From Hymenolepis diminuta (taxonomy: Eukaryota; Platyhelminthes; Cestoda; Cyclophyllidea; Hymenolepididae), in NCBI GenBank assembly GCA_900708905.1, contig CAADRB010000002.1:297426-361425 (forward strand): 64,000 nucleotides of DNA, given 5' to 3'. The position numbers were made by a program, and so were the translations under genes. Shown piece by piece: positions 33,985 through 45,500 of this stretch (position 1 is its first letter; each line of letters opens with the position of its first letter). Below the pieces are notes generated by a model. The model was not told where the DNA came from. It saw nothing but the letters and a program-made list of their open reading frames with translations, and searched no databases.

Positions 33985-35628
33985 CTCAAGCAGCACGGTG
34001 ATTGCGTTTGAGTATATCCCACGTTCTATCTTCTCAATATCCACTGTTCTCCACTGTTGGTCTGTATGGTGGTAAGTGCTATTCCCGGACGCTACACAGG
34101 TTGATATTGATGCAGTACTGGAACAAAGGAAAGGAGATGTGGTACGGCCCTTGCCTTTCTCCCTGCAAAATAAACGACCACTAAAACACGTTACAGTACC
34201 TTCGGGCGAGAGCTATTGGCGGTCTATAAGGCGGTGAAACACTTCCGATATTGCCTGAAAAGTAAAAAATTCACGGTCTTCCCCGATCACAAGCCGTTGA
34301 CATATCTTAGTTGAGCCAGTTCTGATCGTTATTCTCCACGCAAAACTGGAACCTCGACTACATTTTGCAGTTCATTAACGATATCGAATATGTTAAAGGA
34401 AAATGTTGTCGCTGATTGTCTTTCCCGAGCCGATGTCGAAGCAGCAACAAAAGCCCATAATTTTTGTTCCATCTCTGAAGTTCAAAAGACTGACTTCAAG
34501 CTCCAAGAGCTCCGAAATCGTCCAACTTCTCTTCAGTTAAAAGATATTCCGTTGGTGATAATTCCGGATTTGACAACATGTGATGCTTCAACAGGTTTAG
34601 CATGACCTTTTGTCCAAAAAGCTTTCCGACGCCAGGTTTTCGAATCTCTTCACAATCTCTCACACCCCGGCAAAAGTGCAACGTTAAAACCCGCTACTGA
34701 TCGTTTCATCTGGCCATCTTGTCGCAAGGATATCGCAAACCGAACGAAAACTTGTCAAGTGTGCCAACGAGCCAAAGTTGATAAGTACACTAAAACCCAT
34801 ATCGGAATATTTCCATTACCAGACTTCAGATATTGATATAGTTGGTCCTCCCTCTCACTAACGGTTTTCCCGTCTTCTAACTTGTGTCTACCGTTTCTTT
34901 CGATAGTAAGACACTTTTCCTACGCATGACCAGAGCCTTCACAGAGAGATGGATCGCTACGTTTGGTGTACCTTCTACCATAACTGCCGATCATGGAACA
35001 CAATTGGAAACTCAGCTCTTCTCCGAACTAACTAATGTTTAATGTAGATCGGATCTGCACAACTGCATATCACCCACAAGCTAATGGTTTGGTCGAGCGT
35101 TTCCACCGGCAATTGAAAGCAGTTCTTACTGCTCATTGTACACCTGAAAGATGGACAGAAACCCTTCCTTTGGTCCTTCTTGGTATTCGAACAGCTGTCA
35201 AAGATGAACTAAATTGTTTTACTGCAGGAATGATTTTCGAAGCCCCCTCCCCCCTTTAAACTCCCGAGCCAATTTTTATCCCCGTCAAACGCTTCTCTCT
35301 GACCATACCCCATAAATTATGTTGAAGGTCAAAGTTCCCACATGCAAAACCTGCAAGCCCTTCCTACCCGATCCGTCTCCGACCCAGTTTTCCCTTCCAC
35401 CGATTTAAAATCTTGTTCTCACATTTTTCTTCTCCATAATGCTTTCCGTTAACCCCTCCAGCCAATTTATGATGACCCTTTCCCAATCCTTCAAAGAGGC
35501 ACACACTTGTAACTGAAAACACTACACCAGTGTTTCCTCCAGACCCTCCAGTCAAGAAAACGGAAAAACCAATGTCAGCTACTCCTGGTGGAAGGCATGT
35601 ACGTTTCTCGGATCGCTATAAGGCTTGA
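33985..35628 (+). pseudogene. pol remnant of Gypsy relic II: RT end, RNase H, integrase
   Basis: RNase H: DIDAVLEQRKGDVVRPL, then TFGRELLAVYKAVKHFRYCL and FPDHKPLTYL (34100-34310). It continues into IEYVKGKENVVADCLSRA-type sequence. The integrase zinc-binding part is LSHPGKSATL and CQVCQRAKV (34645-34790). The three integrase acidic positions are recognisable in IDIVGPPS (34830s), ADHGTQ (34987-35002) and ANGLVERFHRQLKAVL (35075-35130). The frame at 35035-35259 is the best-preserved integrase segment. The polyprotein end GRHVRFSDRYKA with TGA at 35626-35628 fits the usual basic tail of Gypsy Pol. At least four disruptions. Confidence 0.82.
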
Positions 35629-35927
35629 AAATGGTCATCCACAATGCTTCCTTTCAAAACAATATAGTTCTCGTTCGCTCTTAATTACCTGCTCTTCATA
35701 ATTTTATAATAACTTATACCTTTTTAATTCTCATATATCCCCTTTTCGATTAATTGCTTGTTATTGATGATATTTCGAAGAAGTTTCCTGCATTTTCCTT
35801 TTCAGTTCATTTTCGTGTTTACTATTCTTACAATATTTTACTCTCCCACCTCCTCATTTAATTCCTACGGCCTTCCGAAGAATAAGACATTTGACTTGAA
35901 CGGGACAATTACACTTAGACCAATTCA

Positions 35928-36430
35928 CAGGGGGAAATTTGTGTCGCCTTCATGCCTCTCAAGGTTGGGAGGAGGCTGAGGGATGACCTACTGTGTATTC
36001 CCAAAATTACCCTTTATTCGTATTCTCTATGAAAATACTTTGGTTTCTCGTCCACGAAGCCATAGTGATACCTTAATGTCCTTATGGCTCAAACCCCTAT
36101 CTGTCATATCTAGACAAGTTTATCGATTCTCCTTTTTCTATAACTTTCCCGTTTCATCTGAAAGTACATCTGCATTCATACCTCACGCGCGTTCTTGCTC
36201 AAAGGACTTATATAATCTGTCTTTGTATTCCCACTGGGACACACAAGCAGACACATGCTTGTCATACACCTGTTCCTAAGATGCCCTTTCATCGCCTTCG
36301 TTGCCTATTTCCTTCTTACACGCCTAAATCCTCATTGTGGATTGATCAATATATTTTGTCCGAAACAGTTCTTGATCTTCCGCTCTAGAACTGCCATTAG
36401 CTGTCAGCCGTTAGTTATTACCATAACGCC
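35928..36430 (+). repeat. Candidate polypurine tract and 3' LTR of Gypsy relic II
   Basis: A purine run (acagggggaaa, about 35927-35937) is followed at 35940 by TGTGTCGCC. This is the arrangement of a polypurine tract beside an LTR starting with TG. A TATA-like ttatataa lies inside at about 36208. The LTR end was not fixed and no second copy is present to compare, so this is suggestive only. Confidence 0.35.
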
Positions 36431-36887
36431 AACAACTTCTTCACAGGGAAGGAGAGATATTAGCAAAAATGCTATTGAAATCTCATCAGTAATAGGTGCC
36501 TCCAAATCTGCACATGCAAAGAGTTGATTAAAAGAACTTCAAGCAGATGCTGAACAGATATTAGACGAAAAAGAAGGAGACAGTTGGATAATAAATCCTA
36601 CAAAGACTTATATGCCTCACATTATTGAACTGAAAGTTGTGCATAAAATTGAAATGTCCTGTGCAGATTCTCAGTGCCACTGACTCTTCGTAATTGAAAT
36701 TGGGATGAAAAGGTACAGGCGGATCGATCACAGCGAACTCAAAGATGATCAGCCAGCTAGCAAATTTCTTTGCCGAGTAGATGAGTGGTACAAGAACTAT
36801 ATGAAATGGGGATGGCCCCGAAATAGCATGAAAATTTGCTACCCTACGAAGATGATGAAAAGGAACGATAAGTCTGAAGAACTTTAA
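36255..36887 (+). pseudogene. Unknown coding-like frame with two in-frame TGA codons
   Basis: One reading frame stays open across about 210 codons except for two TGA codons (at about 36525 and 36681), ending with a TAA near 36885. The later two thirds look like normal protein: LKELQADAEQILDEKEGD, INPTKTYMPHIIELKVVHK, FLCRVDEWYKNYMKWGW. AATAAATAAA follows at about 37077. No family recognised. A dead gene copy or element gene is the simplest reading; use of TGA as a sense codon is unlikely. The first third overlaps the candidate LTR and may be chance. Confidence 0.35.
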
Positions 36888-37299
36888 CTTGAAACAACAG
36901 TTGACCTGATAATTGTCGAGCTTACCTAATTCCCTGAATAGTACTTCTGTTGCTCTATATGCTCTCTCTTCCCACTCACAACTTGAACATACCCGCTTTT
37001 TATAACTTTCACTCTCATGTGTTTGTATGTTTCTCGATGAAGAAAAGTTGTAAATCTTTTAGGCCCTGCCATGGGAAATAAATAAACGAAATTTTTATTT
37101 TAACTTATTCAATTACGAATCATGTTAGCTCCACGTAACGATTAAATAATTCCCAAGCCCGATTTGGAAAGCCCTTTCCAACGCTCATCTTGGGTAGAGA
37201 GACATCATGTATCTTCTCTGGCGAGACTCGAATTTTTTCATTCTATATGCCAGCTAGACCTAACCGGTATATTTGGCTATTCCATTCAGTGGATGCACC
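36888..37299. other. Spacer with a possible poly(A) signal
   Basis: Pyrimidine-rich then AT-rich sequence with AATAAATAAA near 37077. No coding frame recognised. Confidence 0.4.
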
Positions 37300-37366
37300 T
37301 CAATAGAGATCGAACCCATGATCTCTGTCAAGGTATAAAAGTACGGTGATCAGCGCGCCATGGACC
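37300..37366 (-). repeat. tRNA-derived relic (SINE head or tRNA pseudogene)
   Basis: On the minus strand, an A-box-like TGGCGCGCTGATC (37360-37348) and a B-box-like GGGTTCGATCTC (37317-37306) stand about 30 bases apart, close to the spacing in a tRNA gene. The acceptor and anticodon stems are not evident. Confidence 0.45.
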
Positions 37367-37399
37367 CACCTAGTCCGGTGTAATATGGCTAACATGCAT

Positions 37400-39710
37400 G
37401 CGAATTTTGACATAGCCCCTAAGCGGTTGGTCAGACTCATGCCCCTTTCTCCTCTTCCTATATTTTCAACTAATGATTCATTTTGATTTGACATTAAGCG
37501 TCCTTCCGAGTCCTCCGTAGGAGATGTACTTCGCATTTCCAACTTCATCAACTAATCACCTTTCACCATTATCCAGTCATATCTTTTTTGAGAAACTTCC
37601 CTCTTACTTGATCTCGGTGCCACTGGCTAATTTAGACGTCTATAGGTAGTACCTCCAGCAGCTGATCCTCAGTAGTGTGTATTTTTCCAGTTGCCAATTC
37701 ATCCCCATTCTGAAATTTTATAAAGCCTACATCACCGTCTTCAAATCCGTCTTATATGGGGTATGATATCTTCTCTAATAATTACTTTTTTGTTAATCAT
37801 AGTATAAATAAACCTAATCGATTCTGAATTTTCTGGTCAAACATAATTTCCGCTGATGAGACTCCTATTGTTCCTTCCGAGGATTGATTCAATAGACAAA
37901 TAGACTGTTTGCTTTGCCCTTACAGCTAGCCCGTTGAGTGTGGCTTGGTTTGGAATTATTGTCAGATTGCGAATACAAGAAATGAGTAGGAATTACTGCA
38001 ACATATTTAATATAGTCATTTACTAAAATCAAAAAATTTTTCCCCAAAGCGGACCAAAATAATCAGTGTCAAAGGCAGCGGAGCGCATTATGCATTCTGA
38101 CAGTTAATACATTTTTCACCCATCTCTACTTCTAAATTTAGGTTGGGCTTTATTTTACCTGCTTCTGAACAGGCTTCACACAGTTCTTCAAGAATTCGTT
38201 CTCTCTTGAGGAGGAAGGGGGAATACCATAATGCGATTTGCCCATTATTTGACCATCTTTAAGGCATAGTTCGCCATTTCCCCACAGGTGAGGCTGCCTT
38301 TCTGGTAGAGATTTTGTCACAAAGGTCGGTTTATCTCGATAAGTATCCCCTACTACTGGTAACTGGTTTAGAGTAGCAATAAATACATATTCAATACCTG
38401 AAATATACTCCGTTCCCTATGGGTGTGCAGCTGACAACTCCCAACATTGCATTTTTGGAGAAGTTATTTACTGTTTCTCCCATTAGGTCGAAAGGTAAGT
38501 TATGATTGGTATGAATTTCAAAATGATGACCAAATATGCGTAGGTGGTAATGTTTGATTCTGAACACTATTTCTAAAACTTCCTTATCCAGCTAGAGATA
38601 GTCTCATTCCACCATAAAAATGTATATGAGGCAAACGTAATTGGTCTGTCTTCACTTCCGGTAATTCATGCAATAGGACAACACCTACTCCAGTAGGAGA
38701 TGCATTACTTGACCAGGATGGCCTTCTTTTGGTCGTGATGTATCAGAAAGTTTTTGTGCTGACAATTCTCTTGGATAGTGCAATATTTCTTTGTTCCTCT
38801 TCATCTCACTGCCAATGCTGTCTTTCATAAAGAAGGTTATGCGAAGGCGGTAGTACAGTTAAAGTGTTCCTAATAAAACGACTGTAATGGTTAATCAATC
38901 TATAATTTACTTACGTTGAGTGCAACACGAACATTCCTAATGCTTCTTCAGCACAAGAATATCATTCCCGTCAACCCAAAAGCAGAGTCATTCTGCCAAC
39001 TTTGTTAGGAAAGTGTACTTCTCTCTCATTAAAGCAAAAACTGCCTTCTCAAGGTGTAATAAAACCAATTTTAAATTTTCCAGGTCCTACTCTGCAGTTA
39101 GATCAGTTACTAATATGCCATCCAAATAAGCACTTATGCCAGAGGCAGAACTTACTCCGAGCGGCAGGCAATTGTTTTGGAATTAATCTACATGGGTGAT
39201 GATTGTCGTGATAATTCTTGACTCTGTTAGTAGGGACACGAGGTTGTAGGGGTGTCTCATATTCACCGACGTGACTCTTCCGAAAACTTCGCATGCATGC
39301 CTTTGATTTTCTTCAAGGGAAACTTATGTAATTTGAAAACTCTCGTTGCATTTAATTTATAGTTCCCACAGATCCATATTGAACCGTCATCTTTGTTAAC
39401 TGGAACAACAGGAGCAGCCCAATCCGAGTGCCCTACCCGTTCACAGATGTCAATATTCTATAGTCGGTCTAATTTCTTAATCATCTTTGATGTCAAGGTG
39501 CAGAACATGGGTAAAGGACGAAAAATTTAGGAGTTGCGCGTTTTTCCAGTTCTAATTTGCCACCAGTGTGTGACCCAAAAACGGTATTCTTAGTAAACAA
39601 GAAATCATATCTTTGTGGTAGTTTTGACGGTTTGTGGTGATCGTCAATCCGAGAAGTCAAGGGACTATTCCTCCATATAGGGACAGTGAGAATTTTCAAA
39701 TATCGCGAGT
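37400..39710 (-). mobile_element. Ty3/Gypsy LTR retrotransposon relic III (pol), degenerate
   Basis: Read on the minus strand the order is: sequence before RT (ATPKFFVLYPC, about 39540); RT (HSDWAAPVVPVNKDDGSIWI then CGNYKLNATRVFKLHKFPLK, 39440-39310); LPLGVSSASGI and the polymerase motif as YLDG instead of YLDD (39116-39127); LHLEKAVFALMREKYTFL; RNase H (LDKEVLEIVFRIKHYHLRIF and FEIHTNHNLPFD, about 38600-38490); integrase knuckle remains (GEKCINCQN, about 38115); integrase core debris (LVNDYIKYVAVIP); and the region after the core (GVSSAEIMFDQKIQNRLGLF near 37850; FEDGDVGFIKFQNGDELATG near 37720; HRDQVR). This resembles the K02A2.6-like Gypsy group and differs from relics I and II. Many stops and frameshifts; gag, protease core and LTRs not seen. 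Confidence 0.85.
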
Positions 39711-40403
39711 ATGATGGAAATGCAAATTAATTCAGAAAAAAGGCGTATGTTAAAATCGTATACAGATAATATTGGGCTTTCAATATCTGGCATCGTATAG
39801 TGCATTTATTTACTCATAAAATTAAGGGGCAGAAGTTTTTGTTTATTTTATTTCTTGTTATTGCGGAGATAGACATAATTTAAATATCTAAGTCGTATGA
39901 GAGCAAAAATTATATCCTACACCACTAGTGTGGCCTTCAATTTCCATATCTATCTAGCCGGAGGGTCTCGTATTCAATGTCTATAGGTTAACAACAAAGT
40001 CTTCATAAACAGTAAGTGGAATATCTGACCACACTGATAAGATCTAGCTAATAAATCGGGTGGCAGAACTCGGGAGTCTAACCAGATGCAGCTTCTTTAT
40101 AAAAGACAAATGTTGGAAAGCGCTTTTCTAATGAGCGTTAGAGAAATGAGAAATTTCTGTGTGATTTTAAATAGCATATTCTGGATGGTTTTATCTTGAG
40201 GTGACCATAGTCCAAAATATGCATGAAATTTCGAAATTTCACCTCCAGAAGAAACCTATGCATACATCATGGCACTGCTTCACTATCTCCTCCCAAATAA
40301 TAAAGCCCATTATTCATCCCGTTCTCTTATCTTAAAGAAGCGTGTATTTGCGCAGTCATCATTATTAACGGAAGCCTACATAAAGGACATTGGAAAAATA
40401 GTG
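39711..40403. other. No feature recognised
   Basis: AT-rich sequence with stops in every frame between Gypsy relic III and a dispersed repeat copy. Confidence 0.4.
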
Positions 40404-40715
40404 AAGTGGATCGGCAAAACCAGCCTTCTCTGATTAAATAATGCCTTTTAAGAAGCATTGAAGATCGCGGACAGTCGTTTGCCGCAATCCAGGGAGGAAT
40501 CGTAAAATTTGGGTTTTGGAACGTGAACCGCCTAACTGGTAAATATTAAACAACCGGAGTCCAAAACTCAAATGAAGTAAGATTCTTTGATATCTTGACA
40601 TTGTTCTCTGCATATTTTTGATTCCCGTCCCCTTGTCATTTACAATTATTCGATGTCAATTGCTTTCCATGATTAAAAAGTAAAAAATTTTTGCTTTACT
40701 GTGGATAACAATGAT
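40404..40715 (+). repeat. Dispersed ~300 bp repeat, copy B
   Basis: Aligns by eye over its whole length with 49405-49720. Shared blocks in order: gaagtgg, ctgattaaataat, gccg(c/t)aatccaggga, ttttggaacg(t/c)gaac, tggtaaatatt/tagtaaatatc, aatgaagtaagat, gataccttgac-like, and a weakly conserved AT-rich tail. Confidence 0.8.
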
Positions 40716-42599
40716 AAAATTAAGTAGATCAGGAAACACTGAAGGTCGTAAGAATGATGGGAATTAACCATCTTATCACAACGGCTTCTTCTATATCCAG
40801 CAGCATGTGATTATGGTTGATTATATTGTGAACCCAAATCCAAAAATTATTATCTGCCAATTTTCAACAAAATGCATATTTTTAGGCGATCTGTGATTGA
40901 TACGTGAGGTTATCTTTAGATAGATCTTTTCAGAACGCATTCGAACATACGATAATAACGTCTGGTAGCTGAAAAACCAGACCAAAATCGCTAATGAGTT
41001 TTAGATTATTGGTAAGGTAATTTATACATAGTCTACCGTCAGCAGCTACATCTGACTCAGAAGCAATATAATTTTTTAGAGAAAGGGCTGACAAAGACCC
41101 TTTAAAGGGAAGAAATTATTTTCACATAACTAACTGTTGAAAGGTAGTCTGCTGTCGAACCGATGACAACTTTATTCAGACTCTCGGCCACTGGACACGC
41201 TGCTTCTGTGGAATTTGAAGTGGGCAAACCTGTCAACCCCACCAGCCAGTACAAAGGCAGACCAACGGGGAATCAGAGTATCATTAATATATTCGACTTC
41301 AATCCCAAGCTGCGGGTTGAGGGAAGTAATCACTGTGACAAAACGATTGCATCCCCTCACTCTTTTACACTTAAATATTTCTGAGCCTACTTTTCTATTT
41401 TTCATTCTCTTAGTGGCCTTTATGATCAAAATAGCAGATGTGATAAAATTCGGTTGCGCCTTAAATCTTGTTTATTATCCAACTCCATTTGGAGAAAGTG
41501 CTTCATAATTACATCACTCTGAAGGAAAAAATATTTGAAATTGTAAAAATATTATTAAACTGCATATTTAACTAACTTTTTGTTCCATCTATGCACGTTT
41601 TAAATAGCATGTTAAAGATGTCAGTAGTTCCTGTCATTACAGTTGTCTAATATACACATTGCCCTACTTTACTCCTGGTCTTCACACTTGGGAAGGGCTG
41701 TTGTTACCTTCTAGACTTAGAATATTATTAACCTAGTTTTGCTCAACTCTGAAAGAAACTTCATTGACGGAATTAGTACTACTTTATTGGCTTAGAAAAG
41801 TTCAAAATGTAATCAAAGTAATCATAAACTCTTTAAATCCAAATTCCCTCCCATACTTTCAGATCCAGGACCTACGTATCAGCCTGCACAATGTACGCTA
41901 TCTCTGTAAATATTTAATATAGGAAGTTAAACAAGGTTACTAATGAATTCCTAATTGATAACTAAGGGATTTTTTAATAATAAATACAAAATTACGTTTT
42001 TTTCTGACCTTCGGAGTGATAAAGGATCATCCCGCAATGGACTATAATAAAAAACTTTCTCCTCCTTTAGACATCTTATTAAACTTTTCGGGATCTAATG
42101 CGAAATTCATTCGACTTCATGTTTATCTGCCTCCAACCTGGTGTTGCAGAATATTCGCGCTCCAGTTCATGAACGAATGTGAATACAAGCGCCTGTGGTC
42201 GTTTACCAATTCCAAGTTCCCGTATAACTCTAGTTTATTATTTTTACATTAATATTCGAGCATTATCGTATACATCTGAACGTTAGCCTTTAAACTAGAA
42301 CACATCAGTGATGCTTCATCAAAAAAATAACTGTTTCTCAGTACCCTTAATCACTAATTACTTTCTGTTCCTTTTAAATTGACAATATGAACCTTAGTGC
42401 ACATTCGGCACTAACTCCCAACTTACAAAAAACAGGTAAGAATTTTGGGGAAAATTATTTTGCATTATGGTCTTATAATAAATAAACCAGTAAAAGAATA
42501 AAATTTCACTTTCGCGTTGAGCGAACGACAAAATTATACAATTTACAGTCCGTGGTTGCAGAAAATGGTTCATTCCTGCCTCCGATAAGGACTCCTATT
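40716..42599. other. Intergenic region upstream of the Dispatched 3' end; nothing recognised
   Basis: Overlapping frames on both strands at 41163-41508 (up to 97 codons) have no recognisable similarity and block one another. The sequence next to 42600 is the 3' UTR of the minus-strand Dispatched gene. Confidence 0.4.
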
Positions 42600-45500
42600 T
42601 CAACACTTTGACATGAATCGATCTGGAAGACAAGCAGCAGAACCCACAAATGCAACTCCACAAAGAAGTAAGGCAGAGGTCATGAGAATAAGAAGAAAAA
42701 GACCCATTTGCTGATAACATTTCAATTGACTCGGAAGCACAGCTAATCCTGCAAGAGCTGTACTTAAGGCTGCTCCGGTAACCGCACATCCAACCATTTG
42801 CAAAGCTTCTCCTGATCTATTCTTCCATGATGGACTTCCAGAGTCCGCTTTCATTATCGCAAACGCAAGGTGAATACAAGGATCCACTGCCAAACCTGCT
42901 GATAAACTAAGAATCAATGCTTCCACTATTCCCAGATTCCACCCACCCAGAATGACTAACAGGAGACAAGAGAGTAGAAGAGACGAAATAACGGACATCA
43001 AAGCCGTCAAAGCCAAAGCAAGGTTCATAGTTGATATGAGTACTAAAAGAGCAGCTAGAGTTACTGATAGTCCCACAGAGAGTGGAAGAAATTTGAGGAC
43101 ATCTTGGTATGTCTCAAAGGCTGTGAATTCAGGGCTAACTAGAAATCCTGACTTCAAACCTGAAGGAGCAGTGAGTAGAAGCTCGGAAAACCATGTTTCA
43201 ACTTGTTGTCCAAATTTTTGCAGGTCAGAGAATGTTGTATTTGATAGGGAAATATTCGCAGTGAAAGAGATCACGAGTCCTACAATTTCACCAGTTTCTG
43301 GAGAGAATCGTAATCCTGTTGGATTACTAGAAGCCTCTGCAAAAGCGACCAAACAGTCTGTTTTATCATGAAGACAAAGTGGATTAGTCTTACCGAAGTC
43401 TTGAAAAGAAAACACTCCACTCCCGAAAACACATCCAGTACTTTGCAAGGAAAGTAAGAGCGCATCTTCTTCGAGATAACCTTTCCGAGGTGAGACAGAC
43501 GGGGGTGTCCAAATCCGGGGCATTTTCGTGAACTTTGTGCAGAAATCTGACAACCAATCAATAGAGTCAGGGTTCGTGAGATTGAAATCTTTGCTCCAAA
43601 GGGGCTGAAGAAGAATGTTTTCATCATCCTGAGGTACCCAAGTCCAGGGATTCCGTGGATCCTGAGGTACAACTCCCCAAACAGCATGGAGGGATACAAG
43701 ACTTCTATGGCGTCTTAGAGTCGATTCAGCCCAAGAATATTCGCCCCCGTATAATCGATATACCTCAGAAGGATGATTAGGTCGATAGAATGATGGTTGC
43801 AAGGATCTAGAAGGAAACGCCAACCATCCAAGATAGAAAAGAAGGTACGAAGAGATAGTTATAATTGAAAGCAGGATAATAGGAAATATGCTGCGAATTT
43901 TGATTATAAAATTAGCAAGAGAAAATTGCACAGGTAGACGGAAAAATGGGCAGCATTTTCGACGGGGAGGAACAAGAAGATATAGTAGTGTTGGCATGAC
44001 AACTAAGACGTAGACAACATGACAAAGCACCGTCAAACTAGAGTAGATAGCAAATCGTTTGACGGCCACAATTGAGGAGTTTAAACTCATTAACAGTCCA
44101 CCAAGTGTTGAAAGTGACGTTAAACAAACAGAAGGAACTGCGTGTATCAAAGTTGACGCCATTCTACTATTATCAGAAGAGATAGAATCGATGTTGGATA
44201 CCTCTTGACTGTGTACTGACACCCAAACCTAAAACCGGATAAAAATCTAGATGTATTTATCACATATCTATAAAACAAAAAAGGATTGATTTTTGAACAG
44301 TTACCAACTTACTTGATAGAACAGAAGAATATCATCAGCCCCAAGTCCAAGAATCAGGACCAAAGCCATCATATTTATAAGAGGAAATGCAACATCATGC
44401 TGTCTTAGAAGACACGAATAAAGCCCATAGGCGATAATTAGGGACCATCCAAGAGAAAAAAAAGTTGCCATGACGATTGTAAAACTACCCCTAGTCATTA
44501 GCGTAAGCAATAGGGCTAGAGTAGCTGCTCCTAAGACCACCCAAATGTTGTCCCATGCAACATATCTTGCTGACAGCTCGCCGTATTCTCCAAGCTCGAT
44601 AGCCTACTTAAAAGAGGCTATAAGTCGAGGAAACAATCATCTTTACTTAAATGTTTTCAGTAGGATCACCTCAATTGTAAGAGAAGGAGTAAGATTTCGA
44701 GTAAGCTCTGCGAGAACTGTGGATCTATCTAAGCCAGCTAGATACCACATTTGTAGTCCAACACTTCGCCAAATGGGTAGAACAAGAAGAGCAGTTTTTG
44801 GCTCCCCAGAGATTGCCAACAGCAACAGAAGATGGGGGTGGGTGAAACAGTCTGACGGAACGTCTGGACAGAGCCATCGAGAGGGGGCCGATTCGTCCCA
44901 GCACGAAAGTTTCAGAGAACCGGTTAGAAATGAGTTTCTGCATGTTTTAGTGAGATGCTGAACTAATTCGACGTCGGTTGAAGTTATCTAAAATTTAATA
45001 TACAACTTTTCCTTCCATAATAATAATAGAATAAAAATTTCGTACTAAGATGGGAGCACTTGCTGCGGTAGGTGATACATGATTCCTATGGTTAACTGGA
45101 GTGTCCAACATTTGCTTAGTCCACTTGAACAAGACATCGTGCCTAAGATACGATTCGGCCTTAGTGTACGTAGCTTGCAATACAATGTTCACTAAGGAAA
45201 GGCAACTTGAGGGAATTGTAGTCTTTAGACCAAGATCTCTACATAGTTTCAGATGCAATTACAGCCTGTTTGTTCTTACAAACTTCATTTCTTGAAATTT
45301 TGAGGGCCTTCGATCGGAGCCCAGCTTCCAAAGCAGATGGGTGAAAATTGTAGTGGTAGATATTTGCATGCTTTGCATTCTTTTAATCTCATTCTGTTCA
45401 AAATCGTCAGTACAGCAGAAAGCGTACATCCAATTTGACCTATTTTAAATGGTTGAGTAGTAAGACTGATTCTATTTTTAGAACTACGGATCCGTTTGTT

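Larger units (their letters stand above)
33985..36430 (+). mobile_element. Ty3/Gypsy LTR retrotransposon relic II (3' half), degenerate
   Basis: Contains the end of reverse transcriptase, RNase H, integrase and the end of the polyprotein in order on the plus strand. About 300 bases later comes a purine-rich tract and a possible LTR start. The 5' part (gag, protease, most of RT) is missing. Numerous frameshifts and stops. Opposite in orientation to relics I and III, and its RNase H/integrase sequences differ from relic III, so it is an independent insertion. Confidence 0.85.

Noticed and set aside
35758..35979. Hydrophobic 73-codon frame after Gypsy relic II, considered as an env-like gene
   Set aside because: It starts after the Pol stop and runs across the candidate polypurine tract and LTR start; no signal-cleavage or fusion features, so chance is likely.
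36520..36690. Selenoprotein interpretation of the two in-frame TGA codons
   Set aside because: No recognised selenoprotein family, no context resembling known selenocysteine sites, and location beside a dead retroelement; a pseudogene is simpler.
42952..43371. 139-codon plus-strand frame, and others antisense to the Dispatched last exon
   Set aside because: They lie opposite a conserved membrane-protein exon whose translation matches Dispatched throughout; composition is an antisense shadow.
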